Assembly: GCF_017104715.1 (NCBI RefSeq)
Contig: NZ_JAAGPI010000028.1
Coordinates: 1-64,000 of the forward strand
Direction of reading: 5' to 3'
Length of the DNA: 64,000 bases
Source: Burkholderia sp. Ac-20365
GTDB taxonomy: Bacteria > Pseudomonadota > Gammaproteobacteria > Burkholderiales > Burkholderiaceae
Shown here piece after piece: positions 26,760 through 35,620 of the stretch (positions are counted from its first letter, which is position 1; the number at the start of each line of letters is the position of its first letter). The position numbers were made by a program, and so were the translations under genes. The notes beneath the pieces are model-generated. The model worked only from the letters and a program-made list of their open reading frames with translations, had not been told where the DNA came from and did no database searches.

Positions 26760-29645
26760 CTATTTCCTGTCTGTCGCGACACTGATAATAGGAGCAGTCC
26801 TCGCCAGGTTCTCCGTCAGAAGTTCAGCGCGTGTCCGCTCTGCGTCTGTGAGACTGGCACGAGCGCGCGTCTCGACGGCCTGGACAGGTTCGACGAAACG
26901 CCGCCAGCCAGGTTCGGCTGCCAGGCCGGCCAGCGCGCGCCGGAGCCATGCATCACCGAGCGCCCTGTCCCGTGTCACGCCGTCTCCTCGCCAGAACAGA
27001 ACACCCGTCTCGATCTGCGCGAACGGACTTCCCGCGAGCGCCTTGTTCAACGCTGAAAGTGCGTCCCAGGCCGCACGGTCCCCATCGTGCCTCGATACGA
27101 CAGACGCCGGCGCGGTGTGCCGATCGTCGTTAGACGTGTCGCCTTCAAGTGCGAGCCAGTATTGTGCTTGCGTGGTCGCTGCGATAGCCGGGCCGTCGTC
27201 CGGTTCGCGCAGCGCAAGTGCTATCACGGCCTCGCGTGAGCCCAGCGCCGCTGCCTTTCGATACCAGCGGACCGCAAGCGCGTCGTCGCTTGCTACGCCG
27301 TTTCCCGTCAGGTAGATATTGGCAAGCTGATTCGCCGCATCTGCCGAACCTGCAGCAGCCGCCTTCTCCAACCATTGCCGGGCGGTCAGCGGATTTCTCT
27401 CTACGCCTCGCCCATAGAGGTAGGCTTCGCCCAGCAGGTCCATTGCACTGGCGCTCGTCGTCGCAGCGCGGCTCGCCCAGTCCAGTGCCTCGCGGTCATC
27501 CGACTCACCGCCGAGCCCCGTGAAGAGATGTGATGCCAGAGCGGACTGCGCATCAACATTCCCGTGCCCGGCAGCGCGTCGAAGCCAGTAAAGCGCCGCG
27601 CCAAAATCAACTGCCACACCACGCCCCAGGTCGTATGACTGCGCGAGCATCGACTCGTAAGACGCGTCGCCCGTCGATGCGAGCCGCCATTGCCAGTAAG
27701 CACGCGTTGCCAATGGCAGCGCCCGCTCACTTGTGAAACCGGTTGCCAGCTGCCGCATCGCAACGGTATCGCCCGCCTCGGCAGCCGTCGTGCACCAACG
27801 CTGCGCCTGCGTCGCATCGGGCGCCACGCCCGAGCCGGTCGCGTAGGCAAGGCACAGGACGCGTTGAGAGACTCTGTCATTCGACTCCGCGCCTCGTGTG
27901 AACCAGCTCAGCGCAGTTGCCTGATCGGGTGTTGCCCCGTCACCTTTCGCATACAACGCGCCCATCGCCGCATAGGCTGGCGTGAACCGCTGGGCGACCG
28001 CTTTGAGCAGCCACTCCCTGGCGGTGGCGTGTTCGTCCTGTGAAGGCCGCTGAAGCAACATCATGGCCAACGCCGTTTGCGCCTGGGCGTCACCGTGGAT
28101 CGCAGCGCGCTTCAGGTAGGATTCGCCCAGCGACTCGTCGCGCGGCACCCCGTTGCCGTTGATGTAAAGCATTGCAAGGATGCGCTCAGCTTCCCGGTTG
28201 CCGCCATCGGCCGCTTTGCGATACCAGCCAAGTGCTGCCGCTTTGTCCGCCACTGTGCCTTCACCCGCAAACAGCATCCCTGCCGCCAACACTTGCGCCT
28301 GCGCGTCGCCCCGCTGTGCGCCGAGTCGCGCGAGACGGTAAGCACGTGCGAGATCGCGCGGCTCGCCGAGACCGGCGCGCGCCAGCGACGCGAGGTTATA
28401 CGCGGCAATGCCGAGTCCCTGCTGCGACGCCCGTTCGTACCAGAGCCGGGCTTCCGCGATATCGCGGCGGGTACCTTCGCCGGCCTGCAGCATCGTGCCA
28501 AGATCGTTCTGCGCGACAGCGAGACCAGCCTGCGCCGCGCCGCGCATCCAGCCGATCGCAGCGTCGAAGTCAACAGGAACACCCTGTCCCGCCCGGTATT
28601 GCACAGCCAGCGCGAACTGGCCATTGACGTCGCCATTGAGTGCGGCCTTGCGATGCCACTCAAGCGCCAATGCGTCGTTCCGTGCGACACCCGTGCCCTG
28701 CGCGTATAGATCGCCCACGCGGCGTTGCGCGTAGATCAGGCCACTGCGCGCAGCTTCCGCCATCAGCGAAAAGCCGCGTGGAGCATCTGGCGACACCCCG
28801 TTGCCTGACAGATAGAGTTCAGCAAGGATCGCCTTCGCCTCGCTCTGGTTCTGCGCCGCCGCTGCGGCAAGCCAGCCCGCGGCGGCATGCGCATCCGCGG
28901 CGACGACGCTGCCGCGCAGCAAGGCCACGCCGAGTTGAAACTGGGCGTCGGCGTCACCCTGCTGCGCGCCCTGAATGAACCATGCGACGCTGCCTGCCTC
29001 GTCGCGCGGCACGCCTGGTCGGCCAATGAAGAGCATGCGGCCGGCATTGGTCGCACCGTGAGCGTCGCCGTATCCGGCGGCACGGACGAAAAAGCCGTAC
29101 GCGGAAGCAAAATCGACTGGGCCGCCTTCACCGTTGTAATACATGAGACCGAGCGTTTCGGCGGATTGTGCATCGCCGCTGTCCGCCGCACGGCGAAGCC
29201 ACAGACGCGCCGAGCCGGGATCCTTCGGCACCCGGTAGCCATAGCGGTAAAGCGAGCCGACGAGCCCTTGAGCGCGCGCATCGCCCTCCACGGCCGTTTG
29301 CGTGAGGATCACGAGCCCATTGTCGTCAGGCGCCGCGGCATATCCGACCAGGACCATCTGACCGTAGATTGCGCGGGCGGCAAGGTTGCCAGCAGCAGAC
29401 TCGGTGGCGCAAGTCTGGCGCAACTGGGCAGGCGTACCGAGCGGTGTCAGCGAAAAACGGTTGCCCGCGGTCATGATCAGCAGACAAGGCGAAGCTGTAT
29501 CCCTGAACGGCAGCGCAATCGATGGGACGGATACTCGTTTTGCGGCACCCGTGTGCGCCGCTGGAAGCGCGTGCGTCGTTATTGGCCAGCCTGCGCCAAT
29601 AACCAACGCCAGCGACGAGAAGCGCGCAGCGGCCGCGACTGTCAC
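26760..29645 (-). CDS. exported Sel1-repeat (tetratricopeptide-like) protein
   Basis: About 961 residues built almost wholly of Sel1-like repeats, each with the A..WY/W..RAA...G...AQ..L...Y..G.G pattern (e.g. ALGWYRKAADGGNREAERIL, ARLWYERASQQGLGIAAYNL); I count more than twenty. A short N-terminal hydrophobic segment ending THA suggests export. I chose GTG at 29645, which overlaps the upstream gene's stop as GTGA and has AAGGGG before it. A GTG nine codons earlier is possible. Sel1 arrays mediate protein-protein contacts. It follows the TPR lipoprotein and the TpsB gene on the same strand, so it may belong to the secretion locus. Confidence 0.85.
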   Translation of the reverse strand: MTVAAAARFSSLALVIGAGWPITTHALPAAHTGAAKRVSVPSIALPFRDTASPCLLIMTAGNRFSLTPLGTPAQLRQTCATESAAGNLAARAIYGQMVLVGYAAAPDDNGLVILTQTAVEGDARAQGLVGSLYRYGYRVPKDPGSARLWLRRAADSGDAQSAETLGLMYYNGEGGPVDFASAYGFFVRAAGYGDAHGATNAGRMLFIGRPGVPRDEAGSVAWFIQGAQQGDADAQFQLGVALLRGSVVAADAHAAAGWLAAAAAQNQSEAKAILAELYLSGNGVSPDAPRGFSLMAEAARSGLIYAQRRVGDLYAQGTGVARNDALALEWHRKAALNGDVNGQFALAVQYRAGQGVPVDFDAAIGWMRGAAQAGLAVAQNDLGTMLQAGEGTRRDIAEARLWYERASQQGLGIAAYNLASLARAGLGEPRDLARAYRLARLGAQRGDAQAQVLAAGMLFAGEGTVADKAAALGWYRKAADGGNREAERILAMLYINGNGVPRDESLGESYLKRAAIHGDAQAQTALAMMLLQRPSQDEHATAREWLLKAVAQRFTPAYAAMGALYAKGDGATPDQATALSWFTRGAESNDRVSQRVLCLAYATGSGVAPDATQAQRWCTTAAEAGDTVAMRQLATGFTSERALPLATRAYWQWRLASTGDASYESMLAQSYDLGRGVAVDFGAALYWLRRAAGHGNVDAQSALASHLFTGLGGESDDREALDWASRAATTSASAMDLLGEAYLYGRGVERNPLTARQWLEKAAAAGSADAANQLANIYLTGNGVASDDALAVRWYRKAAALGSREAVIALALREPDDGPAIAATTQAQYWLALEGDTSNDDRHTAPASVVSRHDGDRAAWDALSALNKALAGSPFAQIETGVLFWRGDGVTRDRALGDAWLRRALAGLAAEPGWRRFVEPVQAVETRARASLTDAERTRAELLTENLARTAPIISVATDRK

Positions 29646-31222
29646 ACTGCGCCCCTTGTCACCAGCCCCCACTCGCTGGTCCCGTACGGTTGAAGATCGT
29701 TGATACGATCGACGAAAACACGGGACGCTGCGTCGTCATGTTTCACGTAGCGCTCATAGGCGGCCGCCATGAACCACGTCTCCGCAAGCGCGTTTTCGAG
29801 CATCTCCGGCACGGGAATCATGACTGCCTGCGAATACACCATGTCGATCGGCACGCGGCCCTGCATATACAGCAACAGCCAGCGTCGATAGTTGCCAGGT
29901 ATCAACTGGGCGTTGCGCCGGATGTAGTCATCAAAGTACGCGTTTGCGGGCGCCGAACCGCCGCTGCGGGCACGGACATACAGGTAGACGGTCGCCAGAT
30001 AGTCCTGATCGAACGCTGCCGATCCCTGCGCGCTGTCTGCAAGAAGATCGATGCCTTTGGCCGGCTCGCCCTTCAGGATGTACGCCCATGCGAGCGACGT
30101 TGTCAGCTCGGTATATTTTCTATAAATGGCTTTTTTGTCCGTCGCGCCCTCCAGTTCACCATGCATCTTTGCCACGAGGGGAACTGATTGCGCGATGGCG
30201 TCGTCCAGACGGTTCAACGCAATCAGCGTAGTGATCTTTGACTGCCGCAACGCGGTGTCGTCCGGCGCCAGGGCAATAGCCTGGTCGATAGCCTTTAACG
30301 CTTCCTGATGTCGATTGGAATTGTCGAGGTAGGCAGAGATGTCGCCATAGGCCTTGGCTTTTTCCTGCGGCGTTGTCGCTGACTTCAGCGATGTCTGCGC
30401 GTCGCTCAGCGCATGTGTTGACAGTTCACGCAACGGGTTCGCGGCGCCAAACGGATGACGGCGCTCGCTGACGGGATCGATCTTCAGCGCAGTCAGCTTG
30501 GCGCGCATCGGGGTATCGATGCCCTGATCGGTGGCCCAGCGCGCAAACGACAGATAGTCGTCTCGCGCGCCCGCTTTATCGCCTATAGCCTCGCGCTCAG
30601 CTGCACGCAGTCGATAAGCATCTGCGGATGCAGACTGAATCGCAAGCCCTTTGGAGGCCGCATCGATTGCGTCCTGGTGCCGTCCCAATCCGGCGAGCGC
30701 TTGAGCAAGCGCCAGGTAATAGGGCATGCCGAGTGCACTGTTCGGCTCGTGTTTCGCTTCGTGCGCCGACTGGATCCGATCGAGCGTGTCGAGCGCTTCC
30801 TTGTAACGATGGTTGGCGTCGTAGAATTGCGCAAGCATCAGGATTTGCAGGTCCGTCGGTGCTGCCGTCAAAGCAACCGCTGCCTCTTGCGCTTCTAACG
30901 CTGCATCCGGGTGCTTGAGAACTGTTTCGACTACCGCCCGCTGGAAAAGCATGGCCGCTCGCATTTCGACGGTGAGGCTCGGCGAGGCAAGACATTGTCC
31001 TGATAGTTCAACCGCTTCGTTGAATCTACCTGCACCAGTTGAGATAAGCGCGCCGCGACAGGCAGCCAGCACGTCTGGCGGCACGTGCGACCATGCCTCT
31101 GCGGCTTTCGCGGCGGGTGTCGCAGTGTTTGTTGCTGCGACGGACGGTGACGACTGGTGTGCACACGCACTCAAACCTACCGCGACGAATGTGAGGATGG
31201 CGCGATGAGCGATGTTCTTCAT
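29642..31222 (-). CDS. TPR lipoprotein
   Basis: A 526-residue lipoprotein. Signal peptide with lipobox VGLSAC (Cys20) and no Asp at +2 (Ala), which favours outer-membrane sorting. The rest is helical with TPR-like pairs (YYLALAQALAGLGRHQDAIDAASKGLAI, AYGDISAYLDNSNRHQEALKAIDQAIALAPDD). It is coupled by a four-base overlap to the Sel1-repeat gene and lies 182 bases after the TpsB gene. An assembly or anchoring role at the outer membrane is plausible. I know no named member with this architecture next to a bcp locus. Confidence 0.85.
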   Translation of the reverse strand: MKNIAHRAILTFVAVGLSACAHQSSPSVAATNTATPAAKAAEAWSHVPPDVLAACRGALISTGAGRFNEAVELSGQCLASPSLTVEMRAAMLFQRAVVETVLKHPDAALEAQEAAVALTAAPTDLQILMLAQFYDANHRYKEALDTLDRIQSAHEAKHEPNSALGMPYYLALAQALAGLGRHQDAIDAASKGLAIQSASADAYRLRAAEREAIGDKAGARDDYLSFARWATDQGIDTPMRAKLTALKIDPVSERRHPFGAANPLRELSTHALSDAQTSLKSATTPQEKAKAYGDISAYLDNSNRHQEALKAIDQAIALAPDDTALRQSKITTLIALNRLDDAIAQSVPLVAKMHGELEGATDKKAIYRKYTELTTSLAWAYILKGEPAKGIDLLADSAQGSAAFDQDYLATVYLYVRARSGGSAPANAYFDDYIRRNAQLIPGNYRRWLLLYMQGRVPIDMVYSQAVMIPVPEMLENALAETWFMAAAYERYVKHDDAASRVFVDRINDLQPYGTSEWGLVTRGAV

Positions 31223-31404
31223 ATTGTGTTCCGAAGGGCCAATTCGGTTTTGCCACGCGATACAGAACGCATGACTGTTCGAGGATGAATCAGGAATATT
31301 TATCGGCAGATGCTTGGGGATTCTTGAATAAAACCGCGTGCGCGGTCTGGCCTTAGCCGCGATCGCAGTGCTGCATTCCGTGCAAGAGCGGCACCGAGTT
31401 GACG

Positions 31405-33159
31405 TTAAAACTGAGCCGTCAATTGAAAACCGACGGTTACACGTGCGGTTGGAAAATTGGCTGGCTTATACACGGGTGTGCCAGCGAAGACCTCATACGC
31501 CGCGCCCATGATTCGCGTCGGCAAGCTGCCACGAATGCCGATAACCGCGCCCGCCAGTTGGGTGCCCGCGAGAAACGCCGTATTCGGGCCGTAGACGTGC
31601 CCGTAATCGATTCCCGCATAGAGCGCCTGTCCCGTCTGTCCGATCGCCCATTGCAGTTCATTGCGCCAGTAGAAGCCCTTTTCCGCGGCGAGCATCGTCT
31701 CGCCGTCAAAACCGCGAACCGTGTAGCGGCTGCCGATCGTCAGATCGTCGATGTAGAACAACGTGTCGTTCGTGAACTGGCCGTGTACCGTACTCACGTA
31801 GCGGAAGTTCTGCTTTGCGACGGCAAACGGCACAGAGAGGTTCGCGTCGAGCACGGCCATATGGAAGCGATATGTCGGGCCATCCGTATAAGGATCTGGC
31901 GTCGCGCCCAGACCGCCGACACCCTGGCGATACCCAAGCGTGCCGTCGAACTGCGCCGCACCAAAGTAATGCCGATCGGTCAGGCCAGCTTCGATAAACG
32001 TGTTGTCGCGCTTTTGCGTTGGAATGCTGGTGTCGTCGATGAAGCTCTCGCCGAAGCGCTTCGATATCTGGAACTGCATACCGAACACATCGTTCTGACT
32101 GCGAGAGAGAACGCGCGCCAACCGGAACGCCGCAGTCTGTGAATTCCCGCTCGATACGAACGTCTGGTTCACACCGGCAATCTGCTCATAATAGGTATTC
32201 GTATTGCCGGAGAGCGTGGCTGTCCAGTAGCCCCACGGCACCGAATACGAGCCGTTGAATCCGTGCGAACCCAGATGCTTGTCGCCTAGCTCCAGATCCT
32301 GATTTGCGCTCAACGCGAGCACATCGTTAAGGCCCAGCGGGTTATCGAATCCGACGCTCAGATTGCCCTGCAACTTGCCCGTCGCACGCGTGCCCGAGTT
32401 GTCGACGGATGCAACGACACTCCACGGTTTCGTCCGCTTCACTTCGATGACGACATCGCTCTCTCCAGGCGATGACGTGGGCTCGATCTTCATGTTCACG
32501 TCCTGACTCGCGACGCGCTTCATCTGTTCGAGGCCTTGTTCGAGATCACGCAGATTCAGCATGTCACCATCGCGAGCCGGAAACGCAGATTTCCATGTGC
32601 CTCGCGTGTCCGGACTGGCGAAACGTAGATGACGGACTGTTCCGGGTACGAGTGCGACTGCTAGCGTGCCTTTCGATACGTCCTGCTCGGGCAGCAACAC
32701 GCGTGTCGTGATGTAACCGCGACTCAGGATCAGCTGTTGCAAGCCTTTGGTCAGAACGTCGAAGCCTTGCTTTCCGATGCATTGGCCAGCGTAGTGATTG
32801 AGCCATTCCCGGGCGAATGCGAAACGGTCGAGTGGCAAAGCTGACGCGCCCTGCTTGCGGATATCAACCGGTAACGTGTCGGGAACGTCCAGCGCGAATG
32901 TATCGATGCGAAAGCATTGCGATTCGGCGGGAAGCACGGGAAAGCCGCCGGACTTTGGCGCAGTCGAGCGTACTGCAGGAGCATTGACCGCCTGGGATCG
33001 CTGTTGTGCCTCACGCTGCTGCTGTACCTGCTGATTCTGTTCGGCGTTCGCGCGTGCGGCGGCTGCCGTGTCTGCAGGAGTTGGCGCCTGCTGCGCCTGG
33101 CCCGTTAGTGATATCAGGGCTGTGAGCGGGAGTGCCGCCAGCCTCTTTCTGGTTTTCAT
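31405..33159 (-). CDS. bcpB: TpsB outer-membrane transporter of two-partner secretion (ShlB/FhaC/CdiB-like)
   Basis: A 584-residue Omp85-type transporter. Signal peptide (LAALPLTALISLTGQAQQ), then a Gln/Ala-rich plug/linker, two POTRA domains (the first begins CFRIDTFALDVPD; the second ends VVIEVKRTKPWSVVASVDNSG), a 16-stranded barrel, the VRGF motif of loop 6 (RYTVRGFDGE) and a C-terminal Phe. It exports and displays the large exoprotein encoded upstream on the same strand. Gene order exoprotein-immunity-lipoprotein-transporter is that of Burkholderia bcpAIOB rather than the E. coli cdiBAI order. Confidence 0.93.
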   Translation of the reverse strand: MKTRKRLAALPLTALISLTGQAQQAPTPADTAAAARANAEQNQQVQQQREAQQRSQAVNAPAVRSTAPKSGGFPVLPAESQCFRIDTFALDVPDTLPVDIRKQGASALPLDRFAFAREWLNHYAGQCIGKQGFDVLTKGLQQLILSRGYITTRVLLPEQDVSKGTLAVALVPGTVRHLRFASPDTRGTWKSAFPARDGDMLNLRDLEQGLEQMKRVASQDVNMKIEPTSSPGESDVVIEVKRTKPWSVVASVDNSGTRATGKLQGNLSVGFDNPLGLNDVLALSANQDLELGDKHLGSHGFNGSYSVPWGYWTATLSGNTNTYYEQIAGVNQTFVSSGNSQTAAFRLARVLSRSQNDVFGMQFQISKRFGESFIDDTSIPTQKRDNTFIEAGLTDRHYFGAAQFDGTLGYRQGVGGLGATPDPYTDGPTYRFHMAVLDANLSVPFAVAKQNFRYVSTVHGQFTNDTLFYIDDLTIGSRYTVRGFDGETMLAAEKGFYWRNELQWAIGQTGQALYAGIDYGHVYGPNTAFLAGTQLAGAVIGIRGSLPTRIMGAAYEVFAGTPVYKPANFPTARVTVGFQLTAQF

Positions 33160-33225
33160 TACTTATATCTGTCGCGTGTAGCGGAACGGCGGGAGATACG
33201 TGTGCCCGCCTTATCTATGCGTCGT

Positions 33226-33867
33226 TCAGGGACCAGTCTTGACCGGCCGGGCGGCTCGCACGGCGTCATCATCCGGGCATTTCGATGCAGGTGAGAGCTT
33301 CACGGGTTCGTCCATCCCGCGACCATCGATGTGGCGAGCCGAAAGCCAGCACTGTCTGCCGTTGGAATCCTGGAAGACGTCGTAATCCTGGCCCGCGACA
33401 GGTGTGAAGGTCATCGCAGGCGGTGAGCAGGAGTAGGAAACCGTTCCCGTCGACGACTGCACATTCGACGAAATCGTGAGTGGCTTTCCTGCTTCAACGA
33501 CATATTCCTTGATCATGTCTTTGAAGTTCAAACCCTCGACGCGCATAAAGGGACGTGGGCTGGATGGCATGCCGATGGTTACGCTGTGCGACGAGTACTT
33601 CCAAGCAGCGAGATATCCATCGTCTACCTGAATTGCATCAGGATCGCTTTCCCACGCACTGCGGTAGCAAACGCTATTCGGACGGAACGACGTGCTTTTC
33701 GTGCCGTTTCCGGTTAGAAATCGGATGCGCGATGAAATCGCTGGATCGTAGGTCGGCTTCATTTCTGTTACATGATGCACAGGTTGAAGAAACGTGCATG
33801 CTGAGACCGGGACGACCACAAATACAATAAGGATCTGTCCTGTCGTCCTGTTTAATACTGAAAACAT
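33226..33867 (-). CDS. small lipoprotein, positional equivalent of BcpO
   Basis: A 213-residue protein with a lipobox VPVSAC (Cys24) and no family I recognise. It has four further Cys (in SVCYR, SYSCSP, RQCWL, SKCPD), which could form two disulfides in the periplasm. Start at 33867 has GGGGAAGAG upstream. It lies 66 bases before bcpB. Some Burkholderia bcp loci encode a small lipoprotein, BcpO, between bcpI and bcpB. Position and lipobox match that; the greater length means homology is unproven. Confidence 0.75.
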   Translation of the reverse strand: MFSVLNRTTGQILIVFVVVPVSACTFLQPVHHVTEMKPTYDPAISSRIRFLTGNGTKSTSFRPNSVCYRSAWESDPDAIQVDDGYLAAWKYSSHSVTIGMPSSPRPFMRVEGLNFKDMIKEYVVEAGKPLTISSNVQSSTGTVSYSCSPPAMTFTPVAGQDYDVFQDSNGRQCWLSARHIDGRGMDEPVKLSPASKCPDDDAVRAARPVKTGP

Positions 33868-34440
33868 TGTGCTCTTCCCCGTTACTTCATTTTTTTAGTA
33901 GCGTGTACAGCCTATCGCGACGTTCATTTCGCTCCCGTCGTTCAGGCAGGTAGACAAAGCACGCCAACCGCAGCAACAAAGCACGCTCGATACCAATGCG
34001 TCATCTCTGAATTCTCTTTCCGACGGTACTGACGCCTTCGCGATTTCTACCAAATCCCATTCCTTAACTATCCTTCTGTCTGACTACCACATGGAGATTT
34101 CCGCAAGTGTGAAATAAGGGACTAGTCCTACCTCACCAAACTTCATACCAGCTTGATTCCGGCAAGGTTATCGCGCACCGTAAGGATTGCGTTCGGCGCA
34201 TGAAAAAACTTGCCGCCTCACGTAGAGTTTCCGCCTTTGACTAATTTCACTGTTTTTTGTCCCGCTCTGAAAGCGGTCCCACTGCCTTTAGAGCGCTGGC
34301 ACGACCATTCAACTCCCTCGCGAGTACCGGCTAACCACCTACTTGTGAATTCCCATACTTCATGCGCCTTCGCCGCGAATTGTTACGCGAGTTCCGAACG
34401 ACGCCTCTCTCAATTTCCGCACCATTTGACCTGAAATATT
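33868..34440. other. AT-richer gap inside the bcp locus, no gene seen
   Basis: About 570 bases between the lipoprotein and the broken immunity gene. Base composition is less G+C-rich than the surroundings, as in the neighbouring immunity genes, consistent with the variable cassette part of such loci. Short open frames on the plus strand show no codon bias and no ribosome site. Confidence 0.5.
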
Positions 34441-34985
34441 TCAGTAAACGTCGAGATCGATCACTTCAAGGTTCGCGAGCGTATCCTCGCCCCCGAGGAA
34501 AAGCGACCGCTTGTAACCGACGCACTGTGTATATTGGGGTTGATGGCCACCCGATTCCACCCATTGAAGAAAGAATGGCTCTGCTAATACGGCATCGCGA
34601 TATCCCACAAGCTCTTTGTCGTGAAATGATTCAATATCACATGGGATCTCAAGTGCCTGTCCCGTACCGGGCTCGTACATGAGTACTCCATAACCGTTCC
34701 CGACTCGTCTCCGGTGGTCTAAGGAAAAAAAGCGACCGAGCCAATCGAAAGCGAAGCATTCAATGTATTGCGCCAGTTCCGGGAAGGCCATAAAAATCAT
34801 GCGATTCCAATGACGCCACTGCCCGCATCAACGATGCGATAAAGGCCATCGTTGAAAGACACGCCGCCAAATTGAAGCCGCAGTTGTTCGATAGGCTGAT
34901 GGTCACGCAGGTCAACGGGGACTTCGCCGCCAACTTGGGCCGCCCTGTCGTCCCGGACAAATGTAGACGCAAATCGCTCAAACAT
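34441..34985 (-). pseudogene. GAD-like/DUF1851 immunity-type protein, split by a frameshift
   Basis: Two adjoining frames together read as one protein. The first (34985-34797) begins MFERFASTFVRDD and continues RLQFGGVSFNDGLYRIVD, then stops at TGA. The second (34800-34441) begins at an overlapping ATGA and reads AFPELAQYIECFAFDWLGRFF, YEPGTGQALEIP and CVGYKRSLFLGGEDTLANLE. That order is the GAD-like plus DUF1851 architecture found in Tdi1-type immunity proteins. A one-base insertion near the TGA (turning it into Trp) would restore the frame. Either it is a decayed orphan immunity gene or the ATGA allows coupled translation of two halves. It lies in the immunity part of the bcp locus. Confidence 0.7.
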
Positions 34986-34988
34986 TTT

Positions 34989-35300
34989 CTACCGGTCCAT
35001 AATGATCACACTGTTGATCGGAGTATTTGGCGGCAAGTCCTTGATCTGCTGCTGAACCTGTGCTTCACGACTGCGATTCACACTCGCGTCGAGCGGAGAC
35101 ATGTTGCCGACATGTATCTCGGCCACCCGATTGCCAATCCTGAACATGATCGACATCGCTTCCGAGCTGCCCTTGCGTCGGCCAATGCTTCCATTAACAG
35201 TCGAATACTGCGCCAATCAGTCTATGTCCTCACTCATGTCCAGATTCGCCTCGAATTTCGGCTTCAAGCAAATGAGCGTACTTCTCCAGTCTGGTTGCAT
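34989..35300 (-). pseudogene. small unrecognised gene interrupted by an in-frame TGA
   Basis: From ATG at 35300 the frame runs 27 codons (MQPDWRSTLICLKPKFEANL...), meets TGA at 35219-35217, then stays open for 75 codons to TAG at 34989, ending INSVIIMDR. A TGG in place of the TGA would give one 103-residue protein. It is not a family I recognise. Its place between the immunity gene and the DUF1851 gene, four bases before the latter, suggests a remnant of a toxin tip or another immunity gene. Translation could also restart at the TTG after the stop. Confidence 0.45.
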
Positions 35301-35324
35301 CTATTTAGCGTACTCCCTTGATTT

Positions 35325-35618
35325 TCACAAATTTTTTCCTTTCTTTCCGTCCCGGAGAAACCATGAGCCAAACTTTTCCGGCGAATCGCTCAACATCCCT
35401 GCTTTGCGAAGGGGTTTTGGCAAAAATTTAACGAACACCGCAAATAACACCACAAAAATCGGAACTCCAATCGCATAGACAGCGATGTGATCGCTAAGTC
35501 CGATCAGCCTTCTGGATATTCCAATTGCAACCACTGTGTAGAATCCCGCGCTAAATATCGATGCAATTAAAACTACAAACCAAGTCTGTAGCGTTGCGTA
35601 AATCCGACTCCAGTTCAC
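35325..35618 (-). CDS. bcpI: small two-helix membrane protein, probable CDI immunity protein
   Basis: A 97-residue protein with two transmembrane helices (about residues 9-32 and 45-68) separated by a short basic loop (ISRRL), and a basic cytoplasmic tail (DGKKGKNL). It starts with GTG two bases after the exoprotein stop, with AGGAGAG from the end of the exoprotein gene as ribosome site, so the two are tightly coupled. Immunity proteins of contact-dependent inhibition sit exactly here. An integral-membrane immunity protein suggests that the toxin tip acts on or in the inner membrane. No sequence family is recognised, as is usual for these. Confidence 0.75.
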   Translation of the reverse strand: MNWSRIYATLQTWFVVLIASIFSAGFYTVVAIGISRRLIGLSDHIAVYAIGVPIFVVLFAVFVKFLPKPLRKAGMLSDSPEKFGSWFLRDGKKGKNL

Positions 35619-35620
35619 AT

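Noticed and set aside
34210..34434. 74-codon plus-strand frame in the bcp gap
   Set aside because: No ribosome site, no codon bias and no similarity pattern.
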